A stretch of 64,000 nucleotides of DNA from Vibrio sp. ES.051 (GCF_002563795.1 NZ_PDJL01000003.1:496001-560000), one strand, 5' to 3'. Positions 17,326-27,838 are shown, counted from the stretch's first letter. Made by a program: numbers and translations. The notes: a model not told the origin generated them from the sequence alone.

Positions 17326-18153
17326 ATGGTTAAACAAAAAAACAAACTTATCCGTGATCTATGTGACTCAGCAAAACCTATAGTTGCGAATAAAACTGAT
17401 CAGCGCATCACTGATGATGTGAAAGAGGGCGTAAGAGAAATCGTATCGAACTCTAATAACGACTTTATTGACACAGTAAAGTTGGCTTCAAGTCCCATTG
17501 ATAGAGAAGATATTGATACAGAAAGAGTTAAGATTATTACTCACTTTCAAGAGGCTTTTCCCTGGGATTATGGAGACGGATTTAACGCCATTGTAACAGC
17601 TAGTATACAGAGTGAAGAGCATCAGTGGTCTGGTGACCTATTTGTTCAATTATACGATGGAGAATTCTCATCTGATTGCCAAGTTTCAGCCCTAGATTTA
17701 GATCACCAGAATTGTTTAATTTCTGACTATGATAACCTTACAGTATTCAGTTCATATACTGAAGAAACAATGACAGAGTTCTTTGAAAAAGTTATAGAAG
17801 CAGCAGAGATGGGGTTTTCTGAGGAGTATACTTTTGAAGCATTGCTTGAGGAGAGAACGGGCCTTGACGTTGAGGATTATGATTTCCAGGTAGCGGGTTG
17901 CGGTGTAGGCAATGACATCCGTTTAGAAAACTATAAAGCTGTCAATGGAGAACAAATTGTTTTAGTGGCTGTTGATAATCGAGCAAGAGCAGAGTTACGA
18001 ATTAACCGCTTCAAACTTTTCGCGAGTAACGACGACTATAATGAATTTCTAGATGAGTGTATGAATCTAAACGGTAAACGATTGCAATGGAATGATTGGA
18101 ATTATGCTCTAAACATATACCAACACATGGATAAACCAGATAATGATTGGTGA
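17326..18153 (+). CDS. Hypothetical acidic protein (275 aa)
   Basis: I do not recognise the family. The protein is acidic (DDYDFQVAGCGVGNDIRLEN, EFLDECMNLNGKRLQWNDWN), soluble, and without a signal peptide. It follows a long structured leader that is duplicated before the gene at 18986, so both genes are probably controlled in the same way. Acidic proteins downstream of such leaders in mobile elements are often anti-restriction or DNA-mimic proteins; here that is only a suggestion. The GGAGAAATAAAA ribosome site before the ATG is good, and no partner overlaps it. Confidence 0.55.
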   Translation: MVKQKNKLIRDLCDSAKPIVANKTDQRITDDVKEGVREIVSNSNNDFIDTVKLASSPIDREDIDTERVKIITHFQEAFPWDYGDGFNAIVTASIQSEEHQWSGDLFVQLYDGEFSSDCQVSALDLDHQNCLISDYDNLTVFSSYTEETMTEFFEKVIEAAEMGFSEEYTFEALLEERTGLDVEDYDFQVAGCGVGNDIRLENYKAVNGEQIVLVAVDNRARAELRINRFKLFASNDDYNEFLDECMNLNGKRLQWNDWNYALNIYQHMDKPDNDW

Positions 18154-18290
18154 TTTTCTAAAAGAGCATGTTTAGAAGTATATAATTAGTTACTATCAGT
18201 ACTAGTAATAAAGCTAAAGTCATTCACTATGAATTGAATCAAACCAGGATTCATATACTGCTAAAAGCTAGCACCTATTCTTCGGTAAAT

Positions 18291-18336
18291 CGACCCTGCG
18301 GGGTCGTAAATTGCGGCGATATCATCTGACGCCGCA
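18291..18336. other. Two GC hairpins in the gap after 17326-18153
   Basis: CGACCC..GGGTCG (18291-18306) and TGCGGCG..CGCCGCA (18312-18336) are compact stems in otherwise AT-rich sequence. They lack T-runs. They may belong to the structured region that continues to the second leader copy; no gene is supportable between 18154 and 18590. Confidence 0.45.
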
Positions 18337-18596
18337 TTGCCTATTTCGGCGATAACCCTTGTGCTGTTAGGCATACAGTCTCAGTCCCCAAATCCGTTGT
18401 TTCATCCTTTTCTCATCCTAGAGTTCAAGAGCTACGCCGTGATACATATGGTGCGCAGGCCAAAGCACGAAGCACCATATCATTGTTTCGGTCAAAGCTA
18501 TCCTTTAAGCAGCCATAACGAATAGTTTGCCCCCGTGATTGACGACCTTTAAGAGTGCCTTAAGTCACAGCCAAGCAAATCGGTCATTTGTAATCT

Positions 18597-18985
18597 GCGG
18601 CGAGAGCCGCTTCCCGTGAACGAGCACTGTTTACACAGTGCATTGGTCAATAATTGAATAGTTTTAATCAAACCAAAGTTTATAGTGCAATTTACCCCCT
18701 CTAGAGGGTAAGTCGGCTTTTACCCCCGATAGGGGGTAAAGAGGTTTCCTCCCACTAGTCCATGTTTCTTATTAGATATAAACAAGCTTAAAAGTAAATG
18801 TAAGTCATTGTTTTTAATGTAAATAGTGGTTGACTGGGCAGTTTTTATTGGTTTTAATATACCTGAAAACTCTCTATCTCTACTTGCGTAAAGATTGAGT
18901 TAAACAAATGAAACTATATTAAAAACATTCGTCACCCTAGCGGTGAGAAGGAGGGTATTACTAGTCAATAAATGGAGTAAATATT
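18597..18985 (+). ncRNA. Structured leader, copy 2 (four hairpins plus conserved tail)
   Basis: The same order as copy 1: GCGGC..GCCGC (18597), GCACTGT..ACAGTGC (18624), a TACCC..GGGTA stem (18692) and TTTACCCCC..GGGGGTAAA (18719). The CTCTCTATCTC / AAAGATTGAGTTAAA block and a last TCACC..GGTGA hairpin with GGAGGGTATTACTAGT follow. The distance from first hairpin to start codon is 389 bases, against 384 in copy 1. The second stem differs between copies by paired changes (GC to TA at its inner end), which supports base pairing. Confidence 0.6.
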
Positions 18986-19621
18986 ATGAATTTCAATGTA
19001 ATTAAAAAGAACAGAAAGTACTTTGCTGCGACAACAGACAATAATAAATCTTGTAAGATTTTGATCGACGAGTGCTCAAAAGACTTAGAGTTAGGTGAGC
19101 ATTTTCTTGCTGTTATAGATATCTCAGTTCGCTCAAAGTATGGGACTGATCTGATTTATAAGTTAGCAGCAAACGTAGAAGAACAAACTAAATTAGGCAT
19201 TTGTTCTTTAAAATCAGCATATAACACACTGTTGATTGAAGAGTGCCGTAAACTCGGCGGTACTTGGGATAAATCTCAGGGCGCTTGGATATTTTCAAGT
19301 ATTGTAGAAAAAGAAGTTGAAGAACTCGATCAAACCTTCAATAGCGATCTCATTACGATTGAGATTGAGGCTATCGAGGAAATACAAGAGCATGGCAAGG
19401 CGATAGAGTTTCTTGGGTATCCTGTTTGTAAAGCATTTAGTCGTGATTCAGGTGCTCGAATTGAAACTGGGATTGCATTACTATCGGGCTATTGTACTTC
19501 GGGTGGCTCAAAAAAACGATGGACAACCGTCTTGAGTGAAGGCGCGACTTTAAGGCTAAAGATCCCAGTGGATTTACTCAATATTTATGAAGACAAAAAA
19601 TTTCAAGTTAAAACCATATAA
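18986..19621 (+). CDS. Hypothetical protein (211 aa) with duplicated structured leader
   Basis: I do not recognise the family. The segment CRKLGGTWDKSQGAWIFSS resembles short beta-hairpin motifs of proteins that handle nucleic acid, but that is weak. The rest is mixed alpha/beta with an acidic middle (EVEELDQTF, IEIEAIEEIQEHG). There is no signal peptide or membrane segment. It shares its 389-base upstream region with the gene at 17326 and is followed after 26 bases by the Api92-like gene, so these two probably form an operon. The ATG has a GGAGTAAATATT ribosome site. Confidence 0.55.
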   Translation: MNFNVIKKNRKYFAATTDNNKSCKILIDECSKDLELGEHFLAVIDISVRSKYGTDLIYKLAANVEEQTKLGICSLKSAYNTLLIEECRKLGGTWDKSQGAWIFSSIVEKEVEELDQTFNSDLITIEIEAIEEIQEHGKAIEFLGYPVCKAFSRDSGARIETGIALLSGYCTSGGSKKRWTTVLSEGATLRLKIPVDLLNIYEDKKFQVKTI

Positions 19622-19647
19622 ATGATTCATAAATAAGAGTAAAAATA

Positions 19648-20151
19648 ATGTCAAATCGCATAATAAATATTATCGAATTTAAAACTGAAGATCTTGCTCA
19701 TGCAAGTTCCATTATTGAGTGCATTAGTAATGAAAATAATGAGTTAGATTTTAATAGGTTAATTCCTAGCCCTGAGTATCTAAAGGTTTTGGAAGGAAAG
19801 AATAGTTCTTGTCATGTTGAGCAAGACAGTGATTGGAATTATAAACATTGGTACTCAAAATGGAACGCTTGGCACAGTGAATTCAAGCTTGAGGAAAAAT
19901 ATGAATATGTTTACGGTAGAATTAGCTTTATTTCCTTTAATAATATGCCATACCCAATATTCATCGCGCTATCAGAGAAGTACCGTGAAATCCGCTTTAA
20001 AGTAAAATTTGCTGACCAATATGCTTTTGGTTGTGATTGTGGATTTCTAGTCTTCCAGAATGGACTGGAAATTGACTGTCATGTGTCACCTAATGAATTT
20101 GAGTCAGATGAGCAATACTCGTATTGGCTAGATATCGCAATGAGTGTTTAA
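19648..20151 (+). CDS. Api92/YubB-like ferredoxin-fold protein (167 aa)
   Basis: This fits the small plasmid and phage protein group related to Api92/YubB. The signs are the N-terminal RIINIIEF strand, the aromatic motif WNYKHWYSKWNAWHSE (about 62-77), which corresponds to the N-W-G-T-K-W signature of the group, and an ISF-N-x-x-P-P/Y-type strand (ISFISFNNMPYPIFIALSEKY). The function of this group is not established; members are common on conjugative plasmids and phages. It is probably co-transcribed with 18986-19621 and ends before a terminator-like hairpin. Confidence 0.6.
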   Translation: MSNRIINIIEFKTEDLAHASSIIECISNENNELDFNRLIPSPEYLKVLEGKNSSCHVEQDSDWNYKHWYSKWNAWHSEFKLEEKYEYVYGRISFISFNNMPYPIFIALSEKYREIRFKVKFADQYAFGCDCGFLVFQNGLEIDCHVSPNEFESDEQYSYWLDIAMSV

Positions 20152-20177
20152 TAATTTTTCAGCTCAATCGTTAGAGA

Positions 20178-20219
20178 GCAAGCTACCTCCCTCAAAGTCT
20201 AGACGCAGCTTGCTTTTTT
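20178..20219 (+). terminator. Terminator-like hairpin
   Basis: GCAAGCT pairs with AGCTTGC across a 22-base loop, followed by six T. It lies 27 bases after the Api92-like gene. Confidence 0.6.
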
Positions 20220-20221
20220 AG

Positions 20222-20404
20222 CTAGATCAAAGTTTTACTTTGTGCAATCCAGCCTTTCCTTGACCACCAAAAAATCAACCCACCATCATTTGTGATATAA
20301 AATGTGCCTTTCTCCTTTTTGCTCATTTGTATGACAGTGTTGCCTTCAACGCCATGATCCAACAAAATCGATAAGCTAAGATCTGATCCACTATGTTTAT
20401 CCAA
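20222..20404 (-). pseudogene. Possible 3' fragment of a gene cut by the IS5-type element
   Basis: A minus-strand frame ends at 20222 and reads like a real protein C-terminus (GTFYITNDGGLIFWWSRKGW). It has no proper start and runs into the transposase region upstream. This would fit a gene of the mobile element truncated when the IS inserted. It could also be a chance frame. Confidence 0.3.
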
Positions 20405-20416
20405 TAACTTAGCCTA

Positions 20417-21372
20417 ATGCCGAAACCTCGCTACAAAACCACTAATTGGAATCAATACAATCTATCGCTTATTAATAGTGGTTCTCTGACATTCTGGATG
20501 GATGAAGAAGCTATTCACAAGTGGAAGCAGAGTAAACAAGGTAAACGTGGTAGACCTCGTCAGTTCGGCGACTTAGCCATTACCACTGCGCTTATGATGA
20601 AACGAGTTTTCTCAATGTCGTTGAGAGCATTGCAAGGGTTTATCGATTCTGTTTTTTCATTGGCTAACGTTCCTATAGTCTGTCCACATTACAGTTGTAT
20701 CAGTCGAAGAACTAAGCAAGTCGAGGTTTTATTTAAACCAAAGACTAGAGTGGTAATACACAGCATCTAGCCATCGATGCAACAGGCCTCAGGTTTATGG
20801 CGAAGGTGAATTGAAGGTCAAGAAGCATGGTACTGACGGGAAGCGTAGAGTCTGGAGAAAGTTGCATTTAGCGGTAGACACCAGCACTCACGAAATCGTC
20901 GCGGCAGAACTGAGTTTATCTAATGTTACCGATGTAGAAGTCTTTTCTAACTTGCTCAAGCAAACACGCCGAAGAATTATTGAGATATCTGGTGATTGCG
21001 CTTATGACACAAGGGATTGCCACGATGCCATACGGATCAAGCGAGCTGTTCCACGAATCCCACCAAGAGAAAAGGCAGCCTTCTGGGAGAATGGTCACCC
21101 TAGGAATTTAGCGGTAGGTTGCCAGAAGCTCTACGGAGCCAACAGTAAGTGGAAAAAGTGGTACGGCTATCATAAATGCTCACTATAAGAGACAGCAATG
21201 TATCGAGTGAAGCAGTTGTTAGGTGACCGGTTAAGCCTGAGAAACTACAATGCTCATACGCTATGATTAAAGCGCTGAACAAACTTACAGGGCTTGGTAT
21301 ACTTGAAACGCAGTGTGTTAATTGCTCAATTTCAGGCAGTTTGGTTCTCTGACCGAATTACGCAACAAAGCC
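20417..21372 (+). pseudogene. IS5-family transposase remnant (IS903/IS5-like)
   Basis: Frame 20417-20770 encodes the N-terminal part (KPRYKTTNWNQYNLSLINSG, then DLAITTALMMKRVFSMSLRALQGF), typical of IS5-group transposases. The frame shifts at about 20760. The next piece (20811-21188) holds the DDE core with WRKLHLAVDTSTHEIVAAEL and SGDCAYDTRDCH, and another break near 21180 precedes the C-terminal piece ending near 21317. The right inverted repeat is recognisable (ACGCAACAAAGCC, ending 21372), but no left copy is present upstream of 20417. The element is dead. It lies between the mobilizable part and the galactan locus, so it may have taken part in joining them. Confidence 0.85.
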
Positions 21373-21548
21373 CGCAACATCATCAAAAACTGACTTTAGA
21401 TACTCTGGATCTACTAAAAAATCATCTTATGATGAAATGATATTGTCAGTGTGGAAAGCGTTATAGAAACAATTATTAATTTAAGTTTGTTCTTTCGAAT
21501 ATGCCCCTCTAATCAAAGAGGGGCTTGAAAAATATTTTATGTTTTTAC

Positions 21549-22547
21549 TCATTCAAGAAAGGCATCAAGAGCTTGAGTAGGCTGGCGCGTATTTGGATCC
21601 CATGCACCCAACGTATAACCTTGCCAACTATATGCCTGTGGCTCCCAATAGAAAATCCCAATGCCTTTATCTTGATTAACATTACGTACTTTTTGGATCA
21701 TATCGGCAACGATAGTCTTTGCTTGAGGCTCATCCCAAGGCACGCCAATTTCAGTGATCATCACTTCCGTTCCGTAGCGTTCGACCATGTCATTGAGATT
21801 AGAGAGGCATTGATTGTTTGCTTCTTGCCAAGTAAGGCCAGTAGCATTCTTGGGATAGGACGATGCGCCAATAACATCCCACCAAGCACTGTTGGATTGT
21901 AAGCCATCAAGAATCCATCGGAAATTAGCATTGTCGTGACAGTTTGCTAAATGGACAATGACCTTGGCATCTGGGAATACTTCTTTGGCTGCGTTGCGTC
22001 CGCCATTAAACAACCAGGCATAGTTACGCATATTGCTTGAAGCCATTCCTTCATTCCATAGCATTCCGTTATTGGTTTCATTACCGACTTGAATCCATTT
22101 TGGTGTTATACCTGCAGCTTTTAAGGTGTTGAGCGAGTCTCTAGTGTAAGACCATACTTGTCCCATTAAATCTTCAAAGCTCAGTTGTTGCCATGCTGCG
22201 GGTTTCCATTGATTTCCTGGATCGGCCCAAGTGTCGCTATAGTGGAAATCAATCATCACATCCATATTCGCGTCTTTGGCCCACTGAGCTTTGACAATTA
22301 CATCATCCAGTGAGCTGTAATAACCATCACTGGGATTAACCCAGACACGAAGACGTACTGCGTTCATGCCATGGTCTCGTAATATTGAAAGGACATCTTG
22401 TCGATAGCCCCAATCGTTGTAGAACTCGTAGCCACTGTCTTCCATCTGAGTTATCCAACTAATATCCGCACCTTTAATAAAAGCGTGAGAATAGTTTGAG
22501 GCCACTAATGAGCCGAAGATAGCTAGGGTTTTTAGCGTATTATTCAT
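21549..22547 (-). CDS. ganB: GH53 arabinogalactan endo-beta-1,4-galactanase, secreted (332 aa)
   Basis: It cuts beta-1,4-galactan inside the chain. An N-terminal signal peptide (NTLKTLAIFGSLVASNYSHA) precedes a single GH53 barrel. The acid/base Glu is in QVGNETNNGMLW and the nucleophile Glu in VMITEIGVPW, with HYSDTWADP as a further family motif. There is no lipobox, so it should be periplasmic or secreted, unlike the lipoprotein GH53 at 28702. It is transcribed away from the rest of the galactan operon, with the LacI regulator gene upstream on the same strand. A 30-bp perfect palindrome lies 142 bases before the start. It should release oligogalactosides for the porin and ABC importer. Confidence 0.92.
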   Translation of the reverse strand: MNNTLKTLAIFGSLVASNYSHAFIKGADISWITQMEDSGYEFYNDWGYRQDVLSILRDHGMNAVRLRVWVNPSDGYYSSLDDVIVKAQWAKDANMDVMIDFHYSDTWADPGNQWKPAAWQQLSFEDLMGQVWSYTRDSLNTLKAAGITPKWIQVGNETNNGMLWNEGMASSNMRNYAWLFNGGRNAAKEVFPDAKVIVHLANCHDNANFRWILDGLQSNSAWWDVIGASSYPKNATGLTWQEANNQCLSNLNDMVERYGTEVMITEIGVPWDEPQAKTIVADMIQKVRNVNQDKGIGIFYWEPQAYSWQGYTLGAWDPNTRQPTQALDAFLE

Positions 22548-22688
22548 CGTTTCTCCGTTTTTATATATTCACGTTTTGATTGTTTTTAAACGTAAATAAT
22601 ATAGCAACGAATCTTAGTGTTGAGGTTATGTATAAAAGTGTTAGTGATTATTTTTATAAGGTAATTTACGTAGTTGTGATTGTGGATA

Positions 22689-22718
22689 AATTATCTAAGT
22701 AAATTTACTTAGATAATT
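22689..22718. promoter_or_regulatory. Perfect 30-bp palindrome, candidate operator
   Basis: The two 15-base halves are exact complements, centred on AGTAAATTTACT. The site lies between the LacI-type regulator gene and the GH53 gene. A related half (TTTAGTAAATTTTA) occurs near 25046 in the divergent promoter region of the importer genes. It is probably an operator for the locus regulator, although a hairpin in RNA ending the regulator transcript is also possible. Confidence 0.5.
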
Positions 22719-22798
22719 GTGATTATGACCCATCTACAAAATTATCAAGTCAATTTTATCATTCGTGAGGTATTGAAGAATCATAAATTAGTTCGCAG

Positions 22799-23815
<1,017 letters not shown>

Positions 23816-23884
23816 CTATATTATATTTAGTGGACGGCTCTATCATGCCAAAGAGCATTTTGAATGCTCTTTGGCGTTAAAACG

Positions 23885-24988
23885 TTAATGCGTTGATTGT
23901 ACAGAATCAAATGTAATGACGTTTCCATCAGGTTCAAAAATGTGTAAATGGGAAGGTGATGTAAATAGCGAAATTGACTCACCTGGCTGTACTTGAGTGT
24001 CCCCATGATGAAGGTATTTGAAGTCATCCACGCCGCCACATTGGCCAAAGATGTAGGTCATGCCTCCCAATCTCTCAACCACTTCACATTGGAATGTGAG
24101 TGTGATCATATCTGGATTGTTCGTGAGGTGTTCAGGTCTAATACCCAACGTCAGTGCTTTGCCTGGTTCAATCTTAACTGTTTTTATTGGTAAGGTTATT
24201 GAGCGGCCTACATCTAGACTCACTGTTAAGCTGTTTTCATCCCACGCTTCAACGGTACAAGGAAGAAAATTCATTTTAGGTGAACCAATAAATCCAGCAA
24301 CAAATCTGTTAATAGGGTTATGGTACAGATCCATTGGTGAGCCAACTTGCTCAACTTTCCCATCACGAAGTACGACGATTTTATCCGCTAATGTCATGGC
24401 TTCCACTTGATCGTGCGTTACATAGACCATGGTTGATTTAAGCTCTTGGTGTAGCTTTGCTATATGCAGACGCATATCTACGCGTAATTCTGCATCAAGG
24501 TTGGATAGAGGTTCATCAAATAAAAATACTTTAGGATCTCTCACGATAGCACGACCGATAGCAACGCGCTGACGTTGCCCGCCTGACAGTTGGGCTGGTT
24601 TACGATCAAGTAGATGTTCTAACTGTAGTGCTTTACCAACCAGCTGTACTTTTTTATCTCGCTCTTCTTTTGGAACTTTGTTTACTTTTAGTGAGTACCC
24701 CATATTTTCTGCAACAGTCATATGGGGGTATAGAGCATAAGACTGGAATACCATAGCAACCCCTCGTTCTGATGGTGGAGTGTCGTTAACGACATTTCCC
24801 GAAATAGATATTGCTCCATCACTGATGTTTTCTAGGCCTGCAATCATACGCAAGAGCGTTGATTTTCCGCAGCCCGATGGACCAACAAATACCACAAACT
24901 CACCTTCTTCTATCGACAAGTTTACGTTGTAAATGGTTTGGGTATCGTCAAAACGTTTTACGACATTGGATAATTGGATCGAAGACAT
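23885..24988 (-). CDS. Sugar ABC importer ATPase, MalK/UgpC/MsmX type (367 aa)
   Basis: This is the ATP-hydrolysing subunit of a carbohydrate importer, bound to the cytoplasmic face of the permeases. Walker A is GPSGCGKST (about 37-45), the signature LSGGQRQRVAIGRA, Walker B KVFLFDEPLSNLD, and the H-loop MVYVTHDQ. A C-terminal regulatory TOBE-type domain follows (TLGIRPEHL). It is divergent from the binding protein and permease genes, which lack their own ATPase, so it should serve them. The two operons share a control region at about 24989-25202. Confidence 0.93.
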   Translation of the reverse strand: MSSIQLSNVVKRFDDTQTIYNVNLSIEEGEFVVFVGPSGCGKSTLLRMIAGLENISDGAISISGNVVNDTPPSERGVAMVFQSYALYPHMTVAENMGYSLKVNKVPKEERDKKVQLVGKALQLEHLLDRKPAQLSGGQRQRVAIGRAIVRDPKVFLFDEPLSNLDAELRVDMRLHIAKLHQELKSTMVYVTHDQVEAMTLADKIVVLRDGKVEQVGSPMDLYHNPINRFVAGFIGSPKMNFLPCTVEAWDENSLTVSLDVGRSITLPIKTVKIEPGKALTLGIRPEHLTNNPDMITLTFQCEVVERLGGMTYIFGQCGGVDDFKYLHHGDTQVQPGESISLFTSPSHLHIFEPDGNVITFDSVQSTH

Positions 24989-25095
24989 TTTAATTCCTCT
25001 TAAATGATAATAAATAAAGTGTGTGATCTAATTCGATTTTTATTTAGTAAATTTTATTTTCACTTGTCTGATTCATCACAATAACTGCTAGCTTT

Positions 25096-25111
25096 AGTGA
25101 TTTAAATCACA
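25096..25111. promoter_or_regulatory. Candidate CRP site in the divergent control region
   Basis: AGTGATTTAAATCACA is a near-perfect match to the CRP consensus (TGTGA, six bases, TCACA), 92 bases before the binding protein start. Control by CRP-cAMP is normal for sugar importers of Vibrio. A related half (TGTGATCT) lies near 25022. Confidence 0.65.
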
Positions 25112-25202
25112 TCGATGAATAGCCCGTATGGAAAAAATAACACAAAGGAGCATATTTGCACCATAAATTTTATTTTTACCAAAACGAAAGGCGTGAAATT
25201 TT

Positions 25203-26438
25203 ATGGATAGCAATAAATTTAGTAAAAAACTATCTGCTCTTGCAGTTACCGCTCTATTTTGTTCGCCAATGGCGTTAGCGCAGCAGTCCTTATTAGTCTG
25301 GGAAGACATTCAAAAGTCTTTGGGTAATAAAGAGGCGGTCGCAGCGTTTGAAAAGAAACATGATGTGAAAGTGAATGTGCTTGAAATGCCATATGGCGGT
25401 CAGGTCGAATCACTGCGCATGGATGGCCCAGCAGGTACTGGCCCTGACGTCGTCTTGATCCCACATGATCAGATTGGTGGGGCGGTTATCCAAGGTTTAC
25501 TTGCTCCAGTTCAGGTCGATAAAGCCGTTACCGATACATTTAGTCAATCTTCTATTAACGCATTGACTTACAATGGTGTGCTATACGGCTTGCCAAAATC
25601 CGTTGAAACCGTATTTATGGTTTACAACAAAGATCTTATTGCTGAGCTGCCAGAAACGATGGACGAAATATTTGAGCTGTCTAAGAAGTTTCGCGAAGAA
25701 AATAAATACGGTTTGCTAGCAAAATGGGATGAGCTTTATTACACCTACGGAATTTTAAACGGTATGGGGGGGGATGTTTTCGCTAAAAAAGCCGACGGTT
25801 CGTACGATCCTAATAAAATATTACTGAATACTCCAGGGGCAGTAGAAGGCGCAAAATTCATTCAGAAGTTCTATGACTCTAAAGTATTCCCTACAGGCAT
25901 CATTGGTAATAACGGGCTTAATGCTATCGATTCACTATTCACGTCGGGCAAAGCTGCGATTGTTCAAACCGGTCCTTGGGCGCTCCAGCCTTACAAAGAA
26001 GCAGGAATCAATTACGGTGTAGCACCTCTTCCAAAATTGCCGTCTGGTGAGCAAATGGGTTCATTTATGGGTGTTAAGAGTTATAGCATTTCCACTTTCT
26101 CGAAAAACAAGCCATTAGCGCAAGAGTTTATTACATTCGTTAATAATTATGACAATGCTAAGCGCCGCTTTGAGCTAACTGGAGAGGTTCCAGCAGTGAC
26201 AAAATTGGTGGACGATCCTGTTATCAAGACTGACCCAGGTGCAAGTGCAGTGGCGATGCAATCCATTCACGCTACATCTATGCCTTCCATTCCAGAAATG
26301 AATGAAGTGTGGGGCCCTGCGAACAGCGCACTTCAATTGATCGCAACGAATAAACAAGATGCGAAAAGTGCACTCGACTCTGCGGTAGACAGCATCAATA
26401 TGCAAATCGAAGCTAACCACGCAATGATGGGTCAATAA
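25203..26438 (+). CDS. Galacto-oligosaccharide/maltodextrin-type binding protein (411 aa)
   Basis: This is the periplasmic solute-binding subunit of an ABC importer (family 1 sugar binders, MalE/CycB-like). It has a signal peptide with cleavage near ALA-Q (about residue 26), LVWEDIQKSLGNKEAVAAFE as the first strand and helix, GTGPDVVLIPHDQIGG, and AIVQTGPWALQPYKEAGINYG, all usual in MalE relatives. The context (two GH53, GH42, galETK) makes beta-1,4-galacto-oligosaccharides the likely ligand, as for GanS/CycB of Bacillus. It is the first gene of an operon with both permeases, the GH53 lipoprotein and GH42. Confidence 0.88.
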   Translation: MDSNKFSKKLSALAVTALFCSPMALAQQSLLVWEDIQKSLGNKEAVAAFEKKHDVKVNVLEMPYGGQVESLRMDGPAGTGPDVVLIPHDQIGGAVIQGLLAPVQVDKAVTDTFSQSSINALTYNGVLYGLPKSVETVFMVYNKDLIAELPETMDEIFELSKKFREENKYGLLAKWDELYYTYGILNGMGGDVFAKKADGSYDPNKILLNTPGAVEGAKFIQKFYDSKVFPTGIIGNNGLNAIDSLFTSGKAAIVQTGPWALQPYKEAGINYGVAPLPKLPSGEQMGSFMGVKSYSISTFSKNKPLAQEFITFVNNYDNAKRRFELTGEVPAVTKLVDDPVIKTDPGASAVAMQSIHATSMPSIPEMNEVWGPANSALQLIATNKQDAKSALDSAVDSINMQIEANHAMMGQ

Positions 26439-26533
26439 TTCAAAGATATTGTTCTGGCGAAAGCAATTGTTGGCCCTAGTTACTCGTCTGGGGCTGACAG
26501 ATGACAGAAGTTTCCGAAATGGAGTTGTAAGTG

Positions 26534-27838
26534 ATGTCTGATATGAGTGAACATTTTGAGCATAACTTGGGGCTATATCGATCCCAACGGTTTACTGCTT
26601 CTTTACTTGCGTTAATTCCTGGCTTTGGCCAGTTTTATAACCGACAGTTTGTAAAAGGCATGATGTTCTTTATCTTGCTAACAAGTTTTTATGCAGTAAC
26701 TCGTGATTTTATTTCCCACGGTATGTGGGGTCTTGTAACACTAGGCGAAAACCTACCAGAGGACAATTCAGTTTTCCTACTCGCAGAAGGTATTATTGCT
26801 TCGCTAGTGGTGGTGTTTGGTTTGGTGGTTTATATACTCAGCATTAATGACGCATATAAAAACGGTCAACTGCTTGATAAAGGCCGTCCACTGAACTCAT
26901 TGCGTGTGCAGTATCGCAATGTTATCAATGCTGGCTTCCCTTATCTGATGATAAGTCCAGGTTTTATCCTTTTAGTCTTTGTTGTTGTGTTTCCGATCAT
27001 TTTTGGTTTTGCGATTGGTTTTACTAACTACAACCTTTACAACTCACCGCCTGCCAAGCTGGTTGACTGGGTTGGATTGAAGAACTTCTTCAATATTTTC
27101 CAAATTAACTTGTGGCGTAACACCTTTATCGATGTGTTGCAGTGGACAGTCGTTTGGACATTAGTAGCATCAACATTGCAATGTACAGTCGGGGTTCTAT
27201 TGGCGATTCTAGTTAACCAGAAAGACCTTAAATTTAAACCTCTGATCCGTACTATCTTTATTCTACCTTGGGCGGTACCTGGCTTTGTTACCATCCTTAT
27301 TTTTACCGGGATGTTTAACGACAGCTTTGGTGTCATCAACAACGTGATTCTCGACTTCTTTGGTATTGACCCTAAAGCTTGGCTGACAGACCCATTCTGG
27401 ACGAAAGTCGCGCTCATCATGATCCAAACCTGGTTAGGTTTCCCATTTGTATTCGCCATGACAACGGGGGTTCTACAGGCGATCCCTAACGATCTTTATG
27501 AAGCTGCGACGATGGACGGTGCAAGTAAATTCCAGCAATTAAGAACCATCACTTTACCGCTGGTAATGTACTCAATCGCTCCAATTTTGATCACTCAATA
27601 CACGTTTAACTTTAACAACTTCAATATTATTTATCTGTTTAACAATGGTGGTCCTGCTGTCATTGGTAGCAACGCTGGCGGCACCGATATCTTGGTGTCA
27701 TGGATTTACAAACTAACGATGTCCTCATCGCAATACGGTATTGCATCTGCAATCACTTTATTATTGTCGATTTTTGTTGTGGGCATTGCTCTTTGGCAAT
27801 TCCGTATGACCAGTTCATTCAAAGATGAAGCGAGATAA
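26534..27838 (+). CDS. ganP: ABC sugar permease, MalF type (434 aa)
   Basis: This is one of two membrane subunits of the importer. It is longer than usual permeases because of an N-terminal extension with membrane segments (SLLALIPGFGQFYNRQF, then IIASLVVVFGLVVYILSI), as in MalF and GanP. The EAA loop that contacts the ATPase reads DLYEAATMDGASKFQQLRTITLP. I prefer the ATG at 26534 with GGAG nine bases upstream over the adjacent GTG at 26531. Four bases separate its stop from the next permease start. Confidence 0.9.
   Translation: MSDMSEHFEHNLGLYRSQRFTASLLALIPGFGQFYNRQFVKGMMFFILLTSFYAVTRDFISHGMWGLVTLGENLPEDNSVFLLAEGIIASLVVVFGLVVYILSINDAYKNGQLLDKGRPLNSLRVQYRNVINAGFPYLMISPGFILLVFVVVFPIIFGFAIGFTNYNLYNSPPAKLVDWVGLKNFFNIFQINLWRNTFIDVLQWTVVWTLVASTLQCTVGVLLAILVNQKDLKFKPLIRTIFILPWAVPGFVTILIFTGMFNDSFGVINNVILDFFGIDPKAWLTDPFWTKVALIMIQTWLGFPFVFAMTTGVLQAIPNDLYEAATMDGASKFQQLRTITLPLVMYSIAPILITQYTFNFNNFNIIYLFNNGGPAVIGSNAGGTDILVSWIYKLTMSSSQYGIASAITLLLSIFVVGIALWQFRMTSSFKDEAR

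Noticed and set aside
18337..18525. Plus-strand frame of 62 codons in the leader region
   Set aside because: It lies between structured noncoding segments, has no ribosome site, and its sequence is Pro/Ser-rich noise.
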